Source: Paramyrothecium sp. XJ0827 (taxonomy: Eukaryota > Ascomycota > Sordariomycetes > Hypocreales > Stachybotryaceae). Taken from it: DNA of 64,000 bases. The number at the start of each line of letters is the position of its first letter. The stretch's first letter is position 1. The notes below the pieces were generated by a model, which worked only from the letters and a program-made list of their open reading frames with translations, made no database searches and was not told where the DNA came from. Both the position numbers and the translations under genes were made by a program. The stretch spans positions 1,922,001 through 1,986,000 of the forward strand of contig JAJFPB010000011.1 of the NCBI GenBank assembly GCA_020881915.1, given 5' to 3'. This document shows, piece after piece, positions 33,910 through 45,994 of this stretch.

Positions 33910-35752
33910 GTGTGACCACCCACCAAACCGGCACTACCCCCAAACCGGCAGGTGGAACGCGACGCGCCCAAATGAACTCACCATAGTAACTGCACCACAA
34001 CTTAATCAATTCTAGTCCAAATTTAATTCTTTCTTCATCTAACGTTAGTTATACGTACCAAAATAAATAATCGTGAGATTCTAATAGCTAAAGCACTGCA
34101 GAAAGTCGAGGAAGGTGCCACAATCGCAGCGATCGCACGCGACTACGGAATCCCTCGGTCGACCCTCTCCAACCGGCTTCGCGGCCCTCAACCACGCAAC
34201 AACATCTCGATGATGACCCAAAGACTATCTCCCATACAAGAAGAGTCCCTGATCCAATGGATCCTAGATGCTGAAGCTGCCGGAAGGTACCCGTCGCATC
34301 GTGAGATCCACGAATTCGCAGAGTTGATCCTAGGGGGCGGGGAGCGTGGACAGGTCCTCGGCCACAACTGGGTCGCCCGGTTCATTGCCCGGCATCCAGA
34401 TATTAAAAAGAAGCCCTCGCGGCAGCTCGAAGCCCTACGATCGAAATCGACACAGTCAGAACGCCTGGAGGCGTGGATTTTGCTTGTCAAACAGCTCGTC
34501 AGACGCCTCAAAATTGGTCCTGACTGTCTGTATAATATGGATGAGACGGGCATGGCCGAAGGGGAAACAAGACACGGAAGAGTCATTTGATCGAGCCTTT
34601 TACGCTATGGGGCCGTCACAGACAGGGATCCAACGCCGTGGGTGACGGCAATCGAGGCTGGAAGCGTCCAAGGGCACATTACGACGCCTGTGATCGTATT
34701 CACCGGCGCAACATTGCAAGGACAGTGGTTTCCACGGCATTTTCCGACTTGGGCTTACGATTCTAGTAAGATAGGGTGGGCAAATAGTAGGATCTTATTG
34801 AAATGGCTGAAGCAGGTTTTCCTACCCAAGACGAAGCCTAAAGACCCGACCCGATGGCGCCTTCTAATTGTCGACGGCCACGCAGCCCATTTGACCATAG
34901 CTTTCCAATATGCGGCTTGGATCAACCGTTGCTATGTCCTCTACCTTCCATTGCATACATCGCATGTGTCCCAGCCACTAGATGTAGGCGTTTTCTCACC
35001 ACTGAAGGCAGCATTCAGAAAAAACACCCGTCCATACGCCTTGTTCGAGACAACAGCGCCCAAGCAGAAACAACGGCTCCTGTCTGCCTATGAAGACGCC
35101 CGTAAGGTGGCCTTGACGAAAGAAAACCTCAAAGCCGGGTTCCAAGCAACAGGTCTGTGGCCCATTGACCCTGGCCGGCTCATCAGAGCAGCCCGCGAGG
35201 CAGAACGCCCACCAGCATCGAACCCGACGCCCCGGACGCCCCCGATGCCTCGAACGAATACAGAACAACTGTGGAAAACGCCGAAAAAACAGCTCTGCTT
35301 TCAAGGATATGATGGACGGGCTTATCCTTGATTCTATTTCTATGGAATCCAACCTTCAGACAATAAAGACGAAGACAGCGAAGGAAATGGACAGAAAGGA
35401 TGCGCAGATTGCCGCCCTGCTTGTCCGGAACGGCCACCTAGAGGCTGAATTAGATTCCCGGCAGCCTCAAAAACGTAGGAAAGTAAACCATGACCCTAAT
35501 AAGGAATTTCCCGGTGTCGAAGTTATCTCAGCAGCTCGAGAAGCGGCTCAAGTCAATGATGAGGCATCGCAGGCGTTTTTTCACGCAAAACGCGTCCCCA
35601 CCCTAGATACAATACATGTGGCAGATCCTTAATTAATTTCCTATCTAATGATGTACTTTTTAAATTGATTGAATAAAAATTCGTTAAGGAAATGCATCAC
35701 GAAGTTGTACGCGGTGTGGTGGTGATGCTGCCGGTTTGGTGGGTGGTCACAC
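33910..35752 (+). mobile_element. pogo/Fot1-like DNA transposon, 1,843 bp, complete termini
   Basis: Terminal inverted repeats of 24 bp (33910-33933 and 35729-35752, starting GTGTGACCACCCACCAAACC) are perfect. TA duplications lie outside (33908-33909 and 35753-35754). Size and TA target fit the Tc1/mariner pogo (Fot1) group. The transposase inside is broken. Confidence 0.9.
34077..35632 (+). pseudogene. pogo/Fot1-like transposase (HTH_psq, CENPB, DDE_1), one stop and one frameshift
   Basis: It opens, without a visible methionine, with the helix-turn-helix GATIAAIARDYGIPRSTL. The CENPB domain follows (ESLIQWILDAEAAGR, GHNWVARFIARHP), then the DDE core: first Asp in NMDETGMAEG, second in LLIVDGHAAHLT, third in SQPLDVGVF. 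An in-frame TGA at 34588-34590 is the only break in the core; CGA would fit. Near 35285, in a run of six A, the frame shifts; the tail (a coiled-coil region with LDSISMESNLQ) continues to 35632 in the other frame. The copy is young-looking but dead. Confidence 0.85.
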
Positions 35753-35754
35753 TA

Positions 35755-37133
35755 AAACCTAAGCTTGGCTCACCAATAAGCCCTCGCCTGATCGTCAACC
35801 ACGAAAACTAAAAATCAAGGCCACTTGGGGACCACGCCACAATTGGGAGGTCTAGACTGATCGGGAGTCGGCGACTCGTCCGGAGGGAACTGCACTATCA
35901 CTGGAAAACAGGGATGCATGAATTGCATTAACTATCATACCGGTACCGGGTACCGTACCACTCATATAAAGTACCTTGGTTTGCAGCGTATGTACGACTA
36001 GGTTAATTAGGCACTGTATTGATTAAAATTTTACCGGCACCGGTAGACATGGAAAAGGAACCCGGGCATGAATCTTGAGCAGGTGGGCAATCCGAAAGTC
36101 TAAGGGACAATCAGATATCATACTAATGATTTGACTTTCCGGATTAGAGCTACGATTCAATTTGGACAACAAGTCTAGCATCTAGCTTGCCAGGACCGCT
36201 ACTAGATCTTCTCCCCTCCATTATGGACTTGGGCATTCCGTCAGGCGGACCGCAAATATCTTTGCCAGAGCCACTCAGTAGCCATGTTACCCAACCAATC
36301 GCATCACACGTGAACCTTTCTATGTCTTCTGAAGATGAGCCCATTCTGAAGGAGCTCGCTGCCGTGGGCCTCAATGCAGAATCAGATGGCACAGCTGGGA
36401 CGGAAAACTCGACAGCGGCAGCCGTTCCAGAAAGCACGTGTGAAAATCACCCGGATGAGCATCACATATTGGGACAGTCCAGTATAATTTGAATCTAGCT
36501 CCAAACTTTATTTCCATTGGACCTTTGAACTCATGTTTGTGCTAACCTCACCTGGCGCGGTGACTGCAAAAGTCAGCCCATGAACTGGGGAGGGGTAGGC
36601 GGAGCTTGTGAATGAAATTGGCTGGCGCGTTCAGCGAATATCCCACATAGCTAAGCACTGCCGGTGCCACCCAAGCTAGCAGAAAGTCAGAAGAACATCA
36701 CGTCATCATCAGCCAGGAAGGGCCTAGAAAGTGCAATTATGGTCAGTCAGAGACGACCTAGGGAAACACGTTATCAGTCAACATTAAGTATGACTCGTCT
36801 AACGGAAACTTTTACGCTGTAAGGGAGATGGTTTGTAGGAATTGGCCGGCTCATGCAATTGACTTGTGGTGAAATCGAACCGTTAATTCTACAGTATCGG
36901 GACCTCATACCCATTTAGCACCGCCCATCTCCACACTTCGACCTGTCGTTGCCCTTTCGCCTAAGACTACTTGATTAAAAATACAATTGTCAAGCATCGT
37001 CGTACGTTGCCTTGAGAAGAAAGACAGAAACAGAGGAGACGTTTTCAGCGAGAGAATAGCAAGGTAAAAGAAAGACCACGAGAGCCAGCGTGCCATTAGG
37101 ATACGCACGGCTGCAGTCAGAAAACTTGACATC
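35755..37133. other. Intergenic; one 101-residue frame of unknown status (36187-36492)
   Basis: The frame 36187-36492 (+) has Ser/Glu/Pro-rich, gene-like composition (SMSSEDEPILKELAAVGL) but no domain or start context. It could be the tail of a lost gene. The rest is AT-rich spacer and the promoter region of the Ca2+-ATPase gene. Confidence 0.3.
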
Positions 37134-40100
37134 ATGATGAACGGCATAAACAAGAAACCCCCAGCCATCCAGCCATCTGGCTCGCTCAGTCGCTATGGAC
37201 CCAAACCTGATGTCTTGGCACCCAATCCCGGCGAGGAAGCAGCTTTTACATCGACAATAATCCTTTTGCCTTTACGCCTGGCCAAGTCTCAAGACTAATT
37301 AACCCGAAAAGCCTGGACGCGTTCGTCGCCGTTGGTGGCTTAACTGGTTTGGAAAAGGGATTGCGGACTGACAGGCGCGGTGGTCTGGCTCTGGACGAAT
37401 CTCACCTCCCCGGCGCCATCAGTATTAAGGAGGCCGTCGCTGCGGAAAAGAGGGTCCCGTTACCATCGGAACCCTCATCGATGGATCCTCAGCGACAAAG
37501 GACGGATCGGCTAGAGGACAGCGGCAAAAGATTCCAGGACCGGAAGAGGGTGTTTGGTAAAAATATTCTGCCGGAGAGAAAGTCGTCGTCTCTTCTTCAA
37601 CTCGCGTGGACTGCGATGAAGGACAAGGTCTTGATTCTTCTAAGTGTGGCAGCCGTCATTTCACTCGCGTTAGGACTATACCAGACTTTTGGGGCGACAC
37701 ATGAGGGAGACGACACTGCCAACCTCGAGTGGGTGGAAGGTGTGGCCATCATCGTGGCCATCACGATTGTTGTGGTGGTCAGCTCTTTGAACGACTGGCA
37801 GAAGGAGCGCCAGTTTCGAAGGCTGAACGAGAAGAAAGAGGACCGCGTCGTCAAAGTGATTCGATCTGGGAAACCTTCTAGTATCTCAATTCACGATATG
37901 TTGGTGGGCGATGTGATGCTCCTTGAACCAGGAGACATTGTGCCGGTGGATGGCGTGCTTATAAATGGCCACAACGTCAGCTGTGATGAATCTTCGGCAA
38001 CTGGGGAATCGGACCTCATCAAAAAGATGCCCGCAGACGCGGTCATGAAGGCCTTGTGTGAGGAAGGTGTGAAACCCAAAGGGCTTGACCCCTTTATAAT
38101 CTCCGGTGCAAGAGTCCTGGATGGAGTAGGCACGTTCTTGGTCACTGCCGTTGGCCAGAACTCTAGTCACGGCAAGACCATGATGTCTCTCCGCGATGAC
38201 CCCGGCATGACTCCGCTGCAGCTCAAGCTGAACAAACTTGCGGGTAGGTCTCACTCCTTTGCCGCGAGGACGTACTCTGCTAACATGTGTCCCAGGTTAT
38301 ATTGCAAAACTCGGTAGTGGAGCTGGCCTGTGTCTGTTTAGTGTCCTCACGATTGAGTTCCTCGCCCACCTCCCCCAGATGAACGAATCTGCAGAGCAGA
38401 AGGGTCAGAGATTCTTGCAAATTCTCATCACTTCCATCACTATCATCGTCGTTGCAGTTCCCGAGGGTCTGCCCTTGGCAGTCACGCTCACCCTCGCGTA
38501 TGCTACCAAGAGAATGACCAAAGAGAATAACCTCGTCCGTCATCTGCAATCCTGCGAAACCATGGGCAGTGCGACCGTCATATGCTCCGACAAGACTGGC
38601 ACCCTCACCGAGAACGTCATGACGGTTGTAGCTGGCGCTATGGGGACGGGAGAGTTTCGCTTTCGGGAGGGATATGGTCGATCTGACGAGCGTGAGCCAG
38701 TTACCCAGGGGACTCATGTGGAGGCCAGGGGAGACGGCAGGGGGCCCCCAATGGAGTCTCCTCCGCAAATCCCAATGTCCGCGCTCCCATCATCCCTCGA
38801 CTCGCAATGTAAGGGCCTCATCAAACAATCCATAGCCCTGAACACTACAGCATTCGAGACAGAGGAGAATGGAAAGCAGGTCTTCGTGGGAACCAAGACG
38901 GAAACAGCCCTGCTCGACTGGGCTCGTAGGTACTTCGCTCTCGAACAAGTTGCGATCGCACGCGAGAACTTGCCCATTCAACAGCTCTTCCCCTTCAACT
39001 CCAAGCGCAAGGCCATGGGTGCCATCGTACGTCTTCCAAATAAAAAGTATAGGTTTTTCGTCAAAGGTGCCCCTGAAATCCTTCTGGAGAAATGCTCAAG
39101 TGCGGTCACAGACCCGGCCAAGGCTTCTGCTACTGCCTTGATGGAACCGGAGCAACGCGAACAGATTCTGAGAACCATCACCGAGTATGCGCGCCGCTCG
39201 CTACGCACAATTGCTCTAGCCTACCGAGACTTCGAGCACTGGCCGCCCGAAAACGCCTGCAAAGAAGAAGACCCACAGGAGATCGAGTTTTCCACCCTTT
39301 TTGAGAGCTTGACCTGGCTGGGTGTCGTGGGCATCCGAGATCCTGTCCGGGCTGGCGTCCCGAAGGCTGTAAACGAGTGCCGCGTTGCTTCCGTGTCTGT
39401 CAAAATGGTCACTGGCGACAACATTGAAACGGCGATAGCCATTGCAAAGGATTGCGGTATCCTGACTGAGAAGGGTATGGTTATGGAGGGTTACGAGTTC
39501 CGGTCCATGAGACAGTGTGACCGGACTGCGATTGTCCGAGATCTTTGCGTGTTGGCGCGTTCAAGTCCGGAGGACAAGAAAATATTAGTAAAAGCTTTGA
39601 GAAGTCTAGGTGAGGTCGTTGCCGTTACCGGTGACGGCACGAACGATGCGCCCGCCCTAAAGTCTGCCGATGTTGGTTTCTCGATGGGTATTACAGGAAC
39701 CGAAGTTGCTAAGGAAGCCTCCGATATCATTCTCATGGACGACAACTTTTCGTCCATTGTCATCGCCATGGCCTGGGGTCGCGCCATCAACGACGCTGTG
39801 AAGAAGTTTCTGCAGTTCCAAATAACGGTCAACATCACTGCTATCATCCTCACGTTTGTCACGGCGGTGGCTAGCGATTCTCAGGAGCCAGTACTAAATG
39901 CCGTCCAGCTGCTGTGGGTGAACCTCATAATGGATACGTTCGCCGCCCTCGCACTCGCCACTGATCCCCCTACCGAAAGTATGCTCCACCGAAAGCCCGA
40001 TGCCAAGACCGCCACGTTGATTAACACGCCCATGTGGAAGATGATTATTGGACAGTCCATCTACCAGCTCATCGTCACCCTCATCCTGCATTTCGCCGGG

Positions 40101-40789
40101 CCTAGTTTCCTAAACTATCCCCCGATCAGCAAAAGACTCTCGTCTTCAACGTCTTTGTTTTCATGCAGATTTTCAAGCTTGTAAACAGCAGACGTATTGA
40201 CAACAGGCTAAACATCTTTGAGGGCATTACCAAGAACAAGCTTTTCGTGCTCATGACGGCCATTATTGCCGGCGGTCAGGTTCTCATCGTCTCTGTCGGC
40301 GGCGCCGCCTTTAAGGTGACGCCTCTCAATGGACCACAATGGGGCATCTCCCTCGTCTTGGGTTTCTTCTCAATTCCCGTCGGCGTGCTGATCCGTCTTC
40401 TCCCTGACGCATTCTGTGTCGCCATCTTCCGGCCGCTTGGGTGGGCATGGTCCAGAATCCCCAAGTGGAGGCGCAAGGAGAAAACAGGAAACAAGTATTC
40501 TCGCTTCACGGGCGGCGTTCAGGATACTCTAATAGAGATTAGAGACGACCTGGCCTTTCTCAAGCGTATCAGGGGGGGAAGAATTAGCCAAATTAGCGAG
40601 GTGATCATGAGGCCTCGTGAGTACCGCGAGAAATCGCGGTTCCATTGCGATTCCCAACCTAACAGCCGACATGGTAATTCCCCGATGAAATCCGCCTGGG
40701 GGATGCCTGGTATCGTGGCGGCCAGTGTTGCCGGCCTGTCGCCTATAAGCAGCCCGTCCACGGAAAATGTCTTACAACCTAATATGTAG
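37134..40789 (+). pseudogene. pmc1-like: PMC1-type (IIB) Ca2+-transporting P-type ATPase, two frame breaks
   Basis: Vacuolar or plasma-membrane calcium export pump. Seen in order: an N-terminal part from ATG 37134, the NPFAFTPGQVSRLINPKSL motif, M1-M2 (LILLSVAAVISLALGLYQ), the actuator SSATGESD, an intron 38244-38295 (52 bp, TGCTAAC), M4 with VAVPEGLPLAVTL, the phosphorylation site DKTGTLTEN (Asp near 38589), KGAPEILL, TGDGTNDAPAL and M5-M10. Two breaks: near 37240-37255 the first ~35 codons are in a different frame from the rest, and near 40120 a run of C shifts the frame inside the M9-M10 loop. All catalytic motifs are intact, so it is a recent pseudogene or carries assembly errors. No splice sites explain the breaks. 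Confidence 0.8.
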
Positions 40790-41639
40790 TTCTAGCGAGA
40801 CGTCACGTGAAATTTGAGCTCAGGCGAGCAGGGAGAGTACGATTGTTTATAGGGATATTTTGCAGCGATATCAAAAGAGCGGCCTGCCCCTATTCAGATA
40901 AACGTTCGATATATTGAGGAATTTGGGAAAGCATGAATTGTGCACTTAAACGTGATCAAGGCCATACGTCGAGTCCATTCTTGAAAATGGTCCAGCAGAT
41001 CATCTCCTTGAACATCAAAATGCTAGTATCGTTTGATCAGATTCTCAGAAGCCGCCTCGTGAACCTGGCATAAAATATCGCACGCTAGTGAACAGAGCCA
41101 TTTGCGGCGCCTCCCAAAAGGTACAGCTAACATAGCTTTTGACCTCTGGCTGATAATGAAGGTTTGTGCCGAAGACGGCTGATTTGTGCTGGCGGGCATT
41201 TGACCGACGAACGCCACTCCACAAAGGTATAAGTGCTGCCCATGCTGCTGTTCCCATCGACAACAGCCGAAGGTGGAGGTTTCAATATACCTCCTGGTTC
41301 ATAAATCGAGCTGCCAGTAGCAAGATGCCATCGGGTAGCAGGGACCGAACATGTCAGCAGCATCCGAGATGCAGATTTCCTTCTCGGTGTCTTCCTTGAA
41401 AGCCTCATATCTCAGGTGTCTTGAAGGCTTAGGGCAGACGATCAGCAATGTATAATCACGAGTGGGAGCGTCTTCATCTACGACAAGCACGATACAAAGC
41501 GCTAGACGGACGGCCGATCTTGCGCCCAACGTCATAGTTTGGCCAATTCCCACGTTTACCATCTCCTAGACTGGCATAAAGCCCCAGTAAGTATCATCAA
41601 CGGAGATATCCAATTAAAATCATAGAAAATCCACTAAAA
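40790..41639. other. No identifiable gene; possible gene remnant on the minus strand
   Basis: Minus-strand frames at 41562-41299 (YTLLIVCPKPSRHLRYEAF, CISDAADMFG) look weakly coding and are broken by frame changes. No family is recognised. Confidence 0.3.
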
Positions 41640-42240
41640 TCCCCAAACGGCATATTTTGCCTATGATAGAAGTACCAGCATTCTAGAGTGTTACAAATTG
41701 CTACATTGCACTGCTCACGTCCCCACCTTAGCGCTTCCGGCCTCGCCGGTTGAGGTCATCATTAGCTACCTCATTCAATGGCGCCCGATGTTTATTGCGT
41801 TGCAAAGTTCGACTCTTTGAACGATAGCCAATTTGAATGCCCCGACACGCAAGACAACGGGATTTTGATCTCTGTATGCGATGATGCTGTGAGAAAGGTG
41901 TGATTTCGTCCCCAGCCCGATATTTCTGCCGGGAAGTTCCTGTCTGGCTATGTTGAAGGAAAATATCATCAACAATGCATTGAACCCAATCAGACAGAGT
42001 CTCGGCTTTCTTCCAAGCTGGCCAGCTGATCTTTTGCAATAGAAAGCTATTTGAAACAGCTAGAGACAAATGAAATAACCAGGCCAGCGCCCGGGCAGCA
42101 CCACGGCGTTCCCTATGGTCTGTTATTATCTAGCACGATATTGATCGCTGATATCAACGGGGTTCATTAGATCGTTATGGTCAGCAGCTACAGTCAGGAA
42201 TAAACTAATCTGCTCAGTTACTGAAAAGGCCGTCTTGACC
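41640..42240 (-). pseudogene. piggyBac-type transposase remnant, copy 2
   Basis: Minus strand: DHNDLMNPVDISDQYRA (about 42220-42140), then SFLLQKISWPAW, CIVDDIFLQH, FSQHHRIQRSKSRC, and a cysteine-rich tail ending CWYFYHRQN near 41660. It parallels copy 1 (9987-10515: NDYMNAIDIADQL, FSQHHHVNRGKKSRC, CWYFYHR). Stops and frame changes are present, and the N-terminal two-thirds are missing. Confidence 0.7.
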
Positions 42241-42672
42241 TCGTTGAACCCTTTCATTCCGATCGGTCGAGCCAGCCATATTACCCCGTATATGCAAGGG
42301 ACTCTACCCAGGCAACTTGTGAAGAAGCCTTATATGTATCGCTCTGAAACAGCAAGATTCTTTTACAAGAGAAGCGATGTTACGGTATCTCCTTCATCGA
42401 GCAATCAGACCGTAAAGGCGATGCAATGGTTGAACGCGTCGTAGGCTACATACGACACGTCAATGTCCGGTTGGTGCCCGAGGTAGCTCCGAAAGAAAAT
42501 GGCCTGGGAAGCTTGTATGAGTTCAAAATTGTGGCAATCATCTTCTACTAGCGGATGGTTCCACCAGTCTGGTAAAGTCTATGCTGTCAAATTAACTACC
42601 GAGAATAACTATTTTCTTTAAATCATGACTTGCTCAGACTCCGAAATAGTGCTGCCTCAATTGAACTGGTAC
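42241..42672. other. No gene recognised
   Basis: One short plus-strand frame (42235-42444) without conserved features. Confidence 0.35.
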
Positions 42673-43790
42673 TTAACGAGTCAAAGCTCTCAGACCCCTC
42701 ATCGTCCAGTGGCCGTGGCTATGCGGGAGATCGTCATTGAAAATATCCCAAGGATAATTGGCACTCGAGGCGGCCGGGGGCTTCGACCACTCGTTCCCTC
42801 TCCAAAGCCAGTCGTCGAATTTCAGCCTATCAACCTCTTGAGAGGGGCTGATGCCTTGTGGGGAATCCATGTTGGTTTGGTAGATCGGATGCTGAGAAGG
42901 TCGCTCAGCTAATGTTCTTAGTTTCGCTGCCTCTGGGCTGTCGTCGCCCTCAATAACCACCCTGGCAGCATATGATCTCTCAGCAAATATCTTCGCTCTT
43001 GCCTCATCCCCATTCGCGATCGCGATTTGAAATGCGTCGTAGTATGCTCTTGGAACACCTGCATCCCAGATGCCTTCCTCTTCAAGCAACCGAAGCAAAG
43101 TACGCACGAGATGAAATCCCGTGTCGTAAGTGGAGGTGGCCTCGCCAAGCGCATCATCGATAAATTGGATCTTCCTCAGTCTGAGATCGCTCTTCTCACG
43201 CTGGACCAGCGGCAGCGTGCAGAGATCGCAGCTACAGTCGAAAAAGAACTTTTCCTTCAAGAAAATTTGGCGCTCTGTATGTGCCATCCTGCGACCCAGG
43301 TAGGAGATGGTAATTTTCCTGTCCTTCTTCGATATCATGGAGCGCGTGGATGGTGAGGCGTCCAATGCTTGCATTCCAGGTATTTTGCGCATTATGTCGG
43401 CACGAGTGGTTAACGCGAGATGCTTCAAGGAAAAGGCCACCCTCACGGGCTTCCGAGCCGAGGGGTAGAACGTCAGTCCTAGCGATTCCAAGGAACGGAC
43501 TATGAGACCTTCCATAGGCGTTGTGAAGACCAAAGAAGGCTCGTCGATAGTCCCGATCCAGAATCTTCAACGCCCTGATGATAGAGTGATCTAGAGCCTG
43601 AAGGTTGGGCTCGTCGCGAGGACTTTGAACATGGGTGCCTCTGAAAGTATACATGTGCCTTTGTGGATTTTGGAGGTCGCGATCAGGCCTTGTCCCTTAC
43701 CCGGAACTGATCTGATGGCATATGCATTCTTTGTTGCATCTCTTCCGAGAGGAGAGGATGGTGAAAAGTGTTTGTTGGGTGCGGGTCGCG
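42673..43790 (-). pseudogene. SET-domain (SMYD-like) lysine methyltransferase, frameshifted
   Basis: Minus strand: GKGQGLIATSKIHKGTCI and LSEAPMFKV (43725-43640), FFGLHNAYGR, the SET core SRVNHSCRHNAQNTWN, then TISYLGRRMAHTERQIF and the post-SET CSCDLC, followed by a TPR-like helical tail to 42673. Three frames are needed: a break near 43635 (after MFKV) and one near 43310 in a short A run (after HDIEEGQE). The NHSC and CxCxxC residues are kept. No start ATG was found upstream. Fungal SET proteins of this type methylate protein lysines; the target is unknown. Confidence 0.75.
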
Positions 43791-43808
43791 AGGAACTGCA
43801 ATCCTGCT

Positions 43809-44372
43809 TTAAGTCTGGGGATTGAGGTGGGTTCGAGGCACGCGCCCGAGGTGTGCCGCGATGACGCTGAGTGATGCAAGGGTCGTCTCTCTTCGCTCAT
43901 CCATGGGATCTGTCAGATCCCACTGTTCTTTAAGTTTCTTACTCGCATCGTTTACCGTTTGCCAATCATAATAGCCATATCGCTGCTTATCACCGGTTTC
44001 ATTCATCTTATGCCAGAAATGGACCCTACTACCGAAGTACTTCTCGATAATAACAGCCCCAGGCAAGATCTTAGCAGCTAGTTCCTCGGCCTTTGCATCT
44101 AATATTTGGAGTTCCTCATGGGTTTGGTAATATTCGGGCTGGTTACTGGCCTCCTTCCACTTCTCGACGCCCCCACTTCCGTAAATCAAGGATTTTGGCA
44201 AGGGTGCTCCACTCAAAAGCGATGCACGCAGTTGACTGACCCATGCAAGATCGATCTGGCTGCCGCCGAGGTCCAGGATCTGGGCGGGAGCCGGGGTAAC
44301 CCATGGCTTTCGGTAAAACCTCATTTCGAAGAGTACGAGGTCACAGTAGGATGGAGCGGCCTTTCGTTCCAT
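43809..44372 (-). pseudogene. N-terminal fragment of an EgtD/EasF-like SAM methyltransferase, fused to unknown sequence
   Basis: The 187-residue frame includes LRASLLSGAPLPKSLIYGSG, KWKEASNQPEYYQTHEELQI and AAKILPGAVIIE. This is the order seen at the start of histidine-specific or DMAT-type methyltransferases (EgtD, EasF), where PEYY is diagnostic. After VIIE the SAM-binding glycine motif expected next is absent. The sequence continues as KYFGSRVHFWHKMNETGDK, which I do not recognise. So the methyltransferase is cut off just before its cofactor site. It is directly upstream of, and in the same direction as, the SET remnant. Confidence 0.5.
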
Positions 44373-44845
44373 CCCATGCTCTCTTTAATAACCTTTAGAC
44401 GCCTTGTAAATGCATAGTCACTTTGACAGAAGAAATTGACATATCATCGTCATGCGTCTTGCAAAGGCGTCGCGCCACCTTCACGATATTAAGCTTCAAG
44501 GCTCCAATATGTGGTCGATATCGCAGTTCATACTCGATGCAGGCTCACATGCAGTAGCGGAGCATTAGCCCGACACATTCTACGCCTTCTATGTTCCTCC
44601 TGAGGTTGTAAAGTGTCTATTAGCACACCAACTCAGCTAGTAGCGAGTAGATGGATCATGTTGTGGTCTCGCAATACATACTTTATCGGGACTGACTTGC
44701 AGTAGTTCAAGGTCGAGGCTAGTTTGATCGAGACTCTTCTCCAAAGCCGAGTTCATGTTGATTGGCATAAGCTGCCCTAATCAGTGTCTCTAATGTAATC
44801 GAGCTGCTCATGGATCCCCGTAGGTCTCAACAGGCGAGTGCAATT
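44373..44845. other. No gene recognised
   Basis: Nothing recognisable between the methyltransferase fragment and the frame ending at 44846. Confidence 0.4.
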
Positions 44846-45214
44846 TCAGCTCGCATCTTTCTTAAACACCAAATCAAACAATTCGAGCCGAAGCCAATGC
44901 TTCCCACCTAGTCCTGGCACATGTGCCTCCTCAGGAGTTGGAGCGTAAGACATTGTAAGCTCTCTAGCCCTGATAGTACGATGCTTAGCATGGCGAGTTA
45001 CCGAGTGCTGGAATACTTCTCTCCATTGTGATGAAAGTTTCTTGAGGTCCATGAGATGTGAATCTTGTAAAGGTGCCGAGGCAATGAACACGTTTGAATG
45101 CATCAAGGCTGATGGCACATTAGGTCCCGGACATATGCCCGGGCATGGGTCTTGGGCTGAGTCATGGCCCTGGCATTTCCCATCCTCCTTTGTGATCTGG
45201 GGCGTTACGGGCAT
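44846..45214 (-). CDS. Hypothetical protein, 122 residues
   Basis: An open frame with SNVFIASAPLQDSHLMDLKK and RARELTMSYAPTPEEAHVPG. Composition is gene-like, but no family is recognised and splice signals were not resolved. It could be a remnant of the gene whose traces lie at 45416-45800. Confidence 0.25.
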   Translation of the reverse strand: MPVTPQITKEDGKCQGHDSAQDPCPGICPGPNVPSALMHSNVFIASAPLQDSHLMDLKKLSSQWREVFQHSVTRHAKHRTIRARELTMSYAPTPEEAHVPGLGGKHWLRLELFDLVFKKDAS

Positions 45215-45415
45215 TGGGGGCAGTGAACAGGAGCCAGCAGTAGCTGCTTGTTAATTTTCGCCCAAAGTTGCAGTATTCGACCCAGGCGCACAGTTTCATT
45301 CAATACTTCCAGGTTGCGGAGGATTTTAATCAGGTGGAAAATTCCACTCAGTTCATTTAGGTCTGGCACAGTAGGAATAACAATCCAAGAGACTCAAGCA
45401 AGACCATAGCTATCA

Positions 45416-45800
45416 TCATCTAAGCCGATGGTAAGCAGCCACCCCCAGTGGAACCGCCACGCCCAGTCCTGAAACAGCAAGTAGTGCGTTTCCAGCTTCC
45501 CACTTCTCACATTCGTCAACAGATACTACTGCCACCTTATCAGTATCCTTAAGATGCGAGAAAACCTTACCACAGTCTTGGATCTCCGAGTTCCCAATAG
45601 CCTTGAGATCTCCCCAGTGTTGTAATTACTTTTTTACATTTGTCTATCGGGAACCCCACTCAAGACCATGTTATTAAGAGCTTCTCGCGCATTATCTTGA
45701 TCTCTGAAATTTTCGAAGGTCCTTTTCCACAAGGCACTTATATTTTTCTTGCTCAGCCATTTTCGTACAGTTCCAGTCAAAGTGCAGTAATACCGTACTA
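45416..45800 (-). pseudogene. Unidentified gene remnant
   Basis: Two coding-looking pieces. About 45790-45660 reads VRKWLSKKNISALWKRTFEN and then REALNNMVLSGVPDRQM. About 45620-45416 reads WGDLKAIGNSEIQDCGKVFS, TDKVAVVSVDECEKWEAG and ends in a hydrophobic GLGVAVPLGVAAYHRLR before a stop. Stops separate them. The family is not recognised. Confidence 0.35.
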
Positions 45801-45994
45801 GACATCTCTTATCTCATATATTCGGAAATCAACGACTTTGCTCATTCCTCCATTGTCCTGACCAATGGTAGGGGGTCCACCGGATGACCCTTCCACCATC
45901 GACACTACTCCCGAAGATCTGAGAACTCCACCAGTCAGAAACTCTCTGCGCTTTGTGTTGGAGTTTGTTCTCTTTACTCGCTTGTGCATATTAC

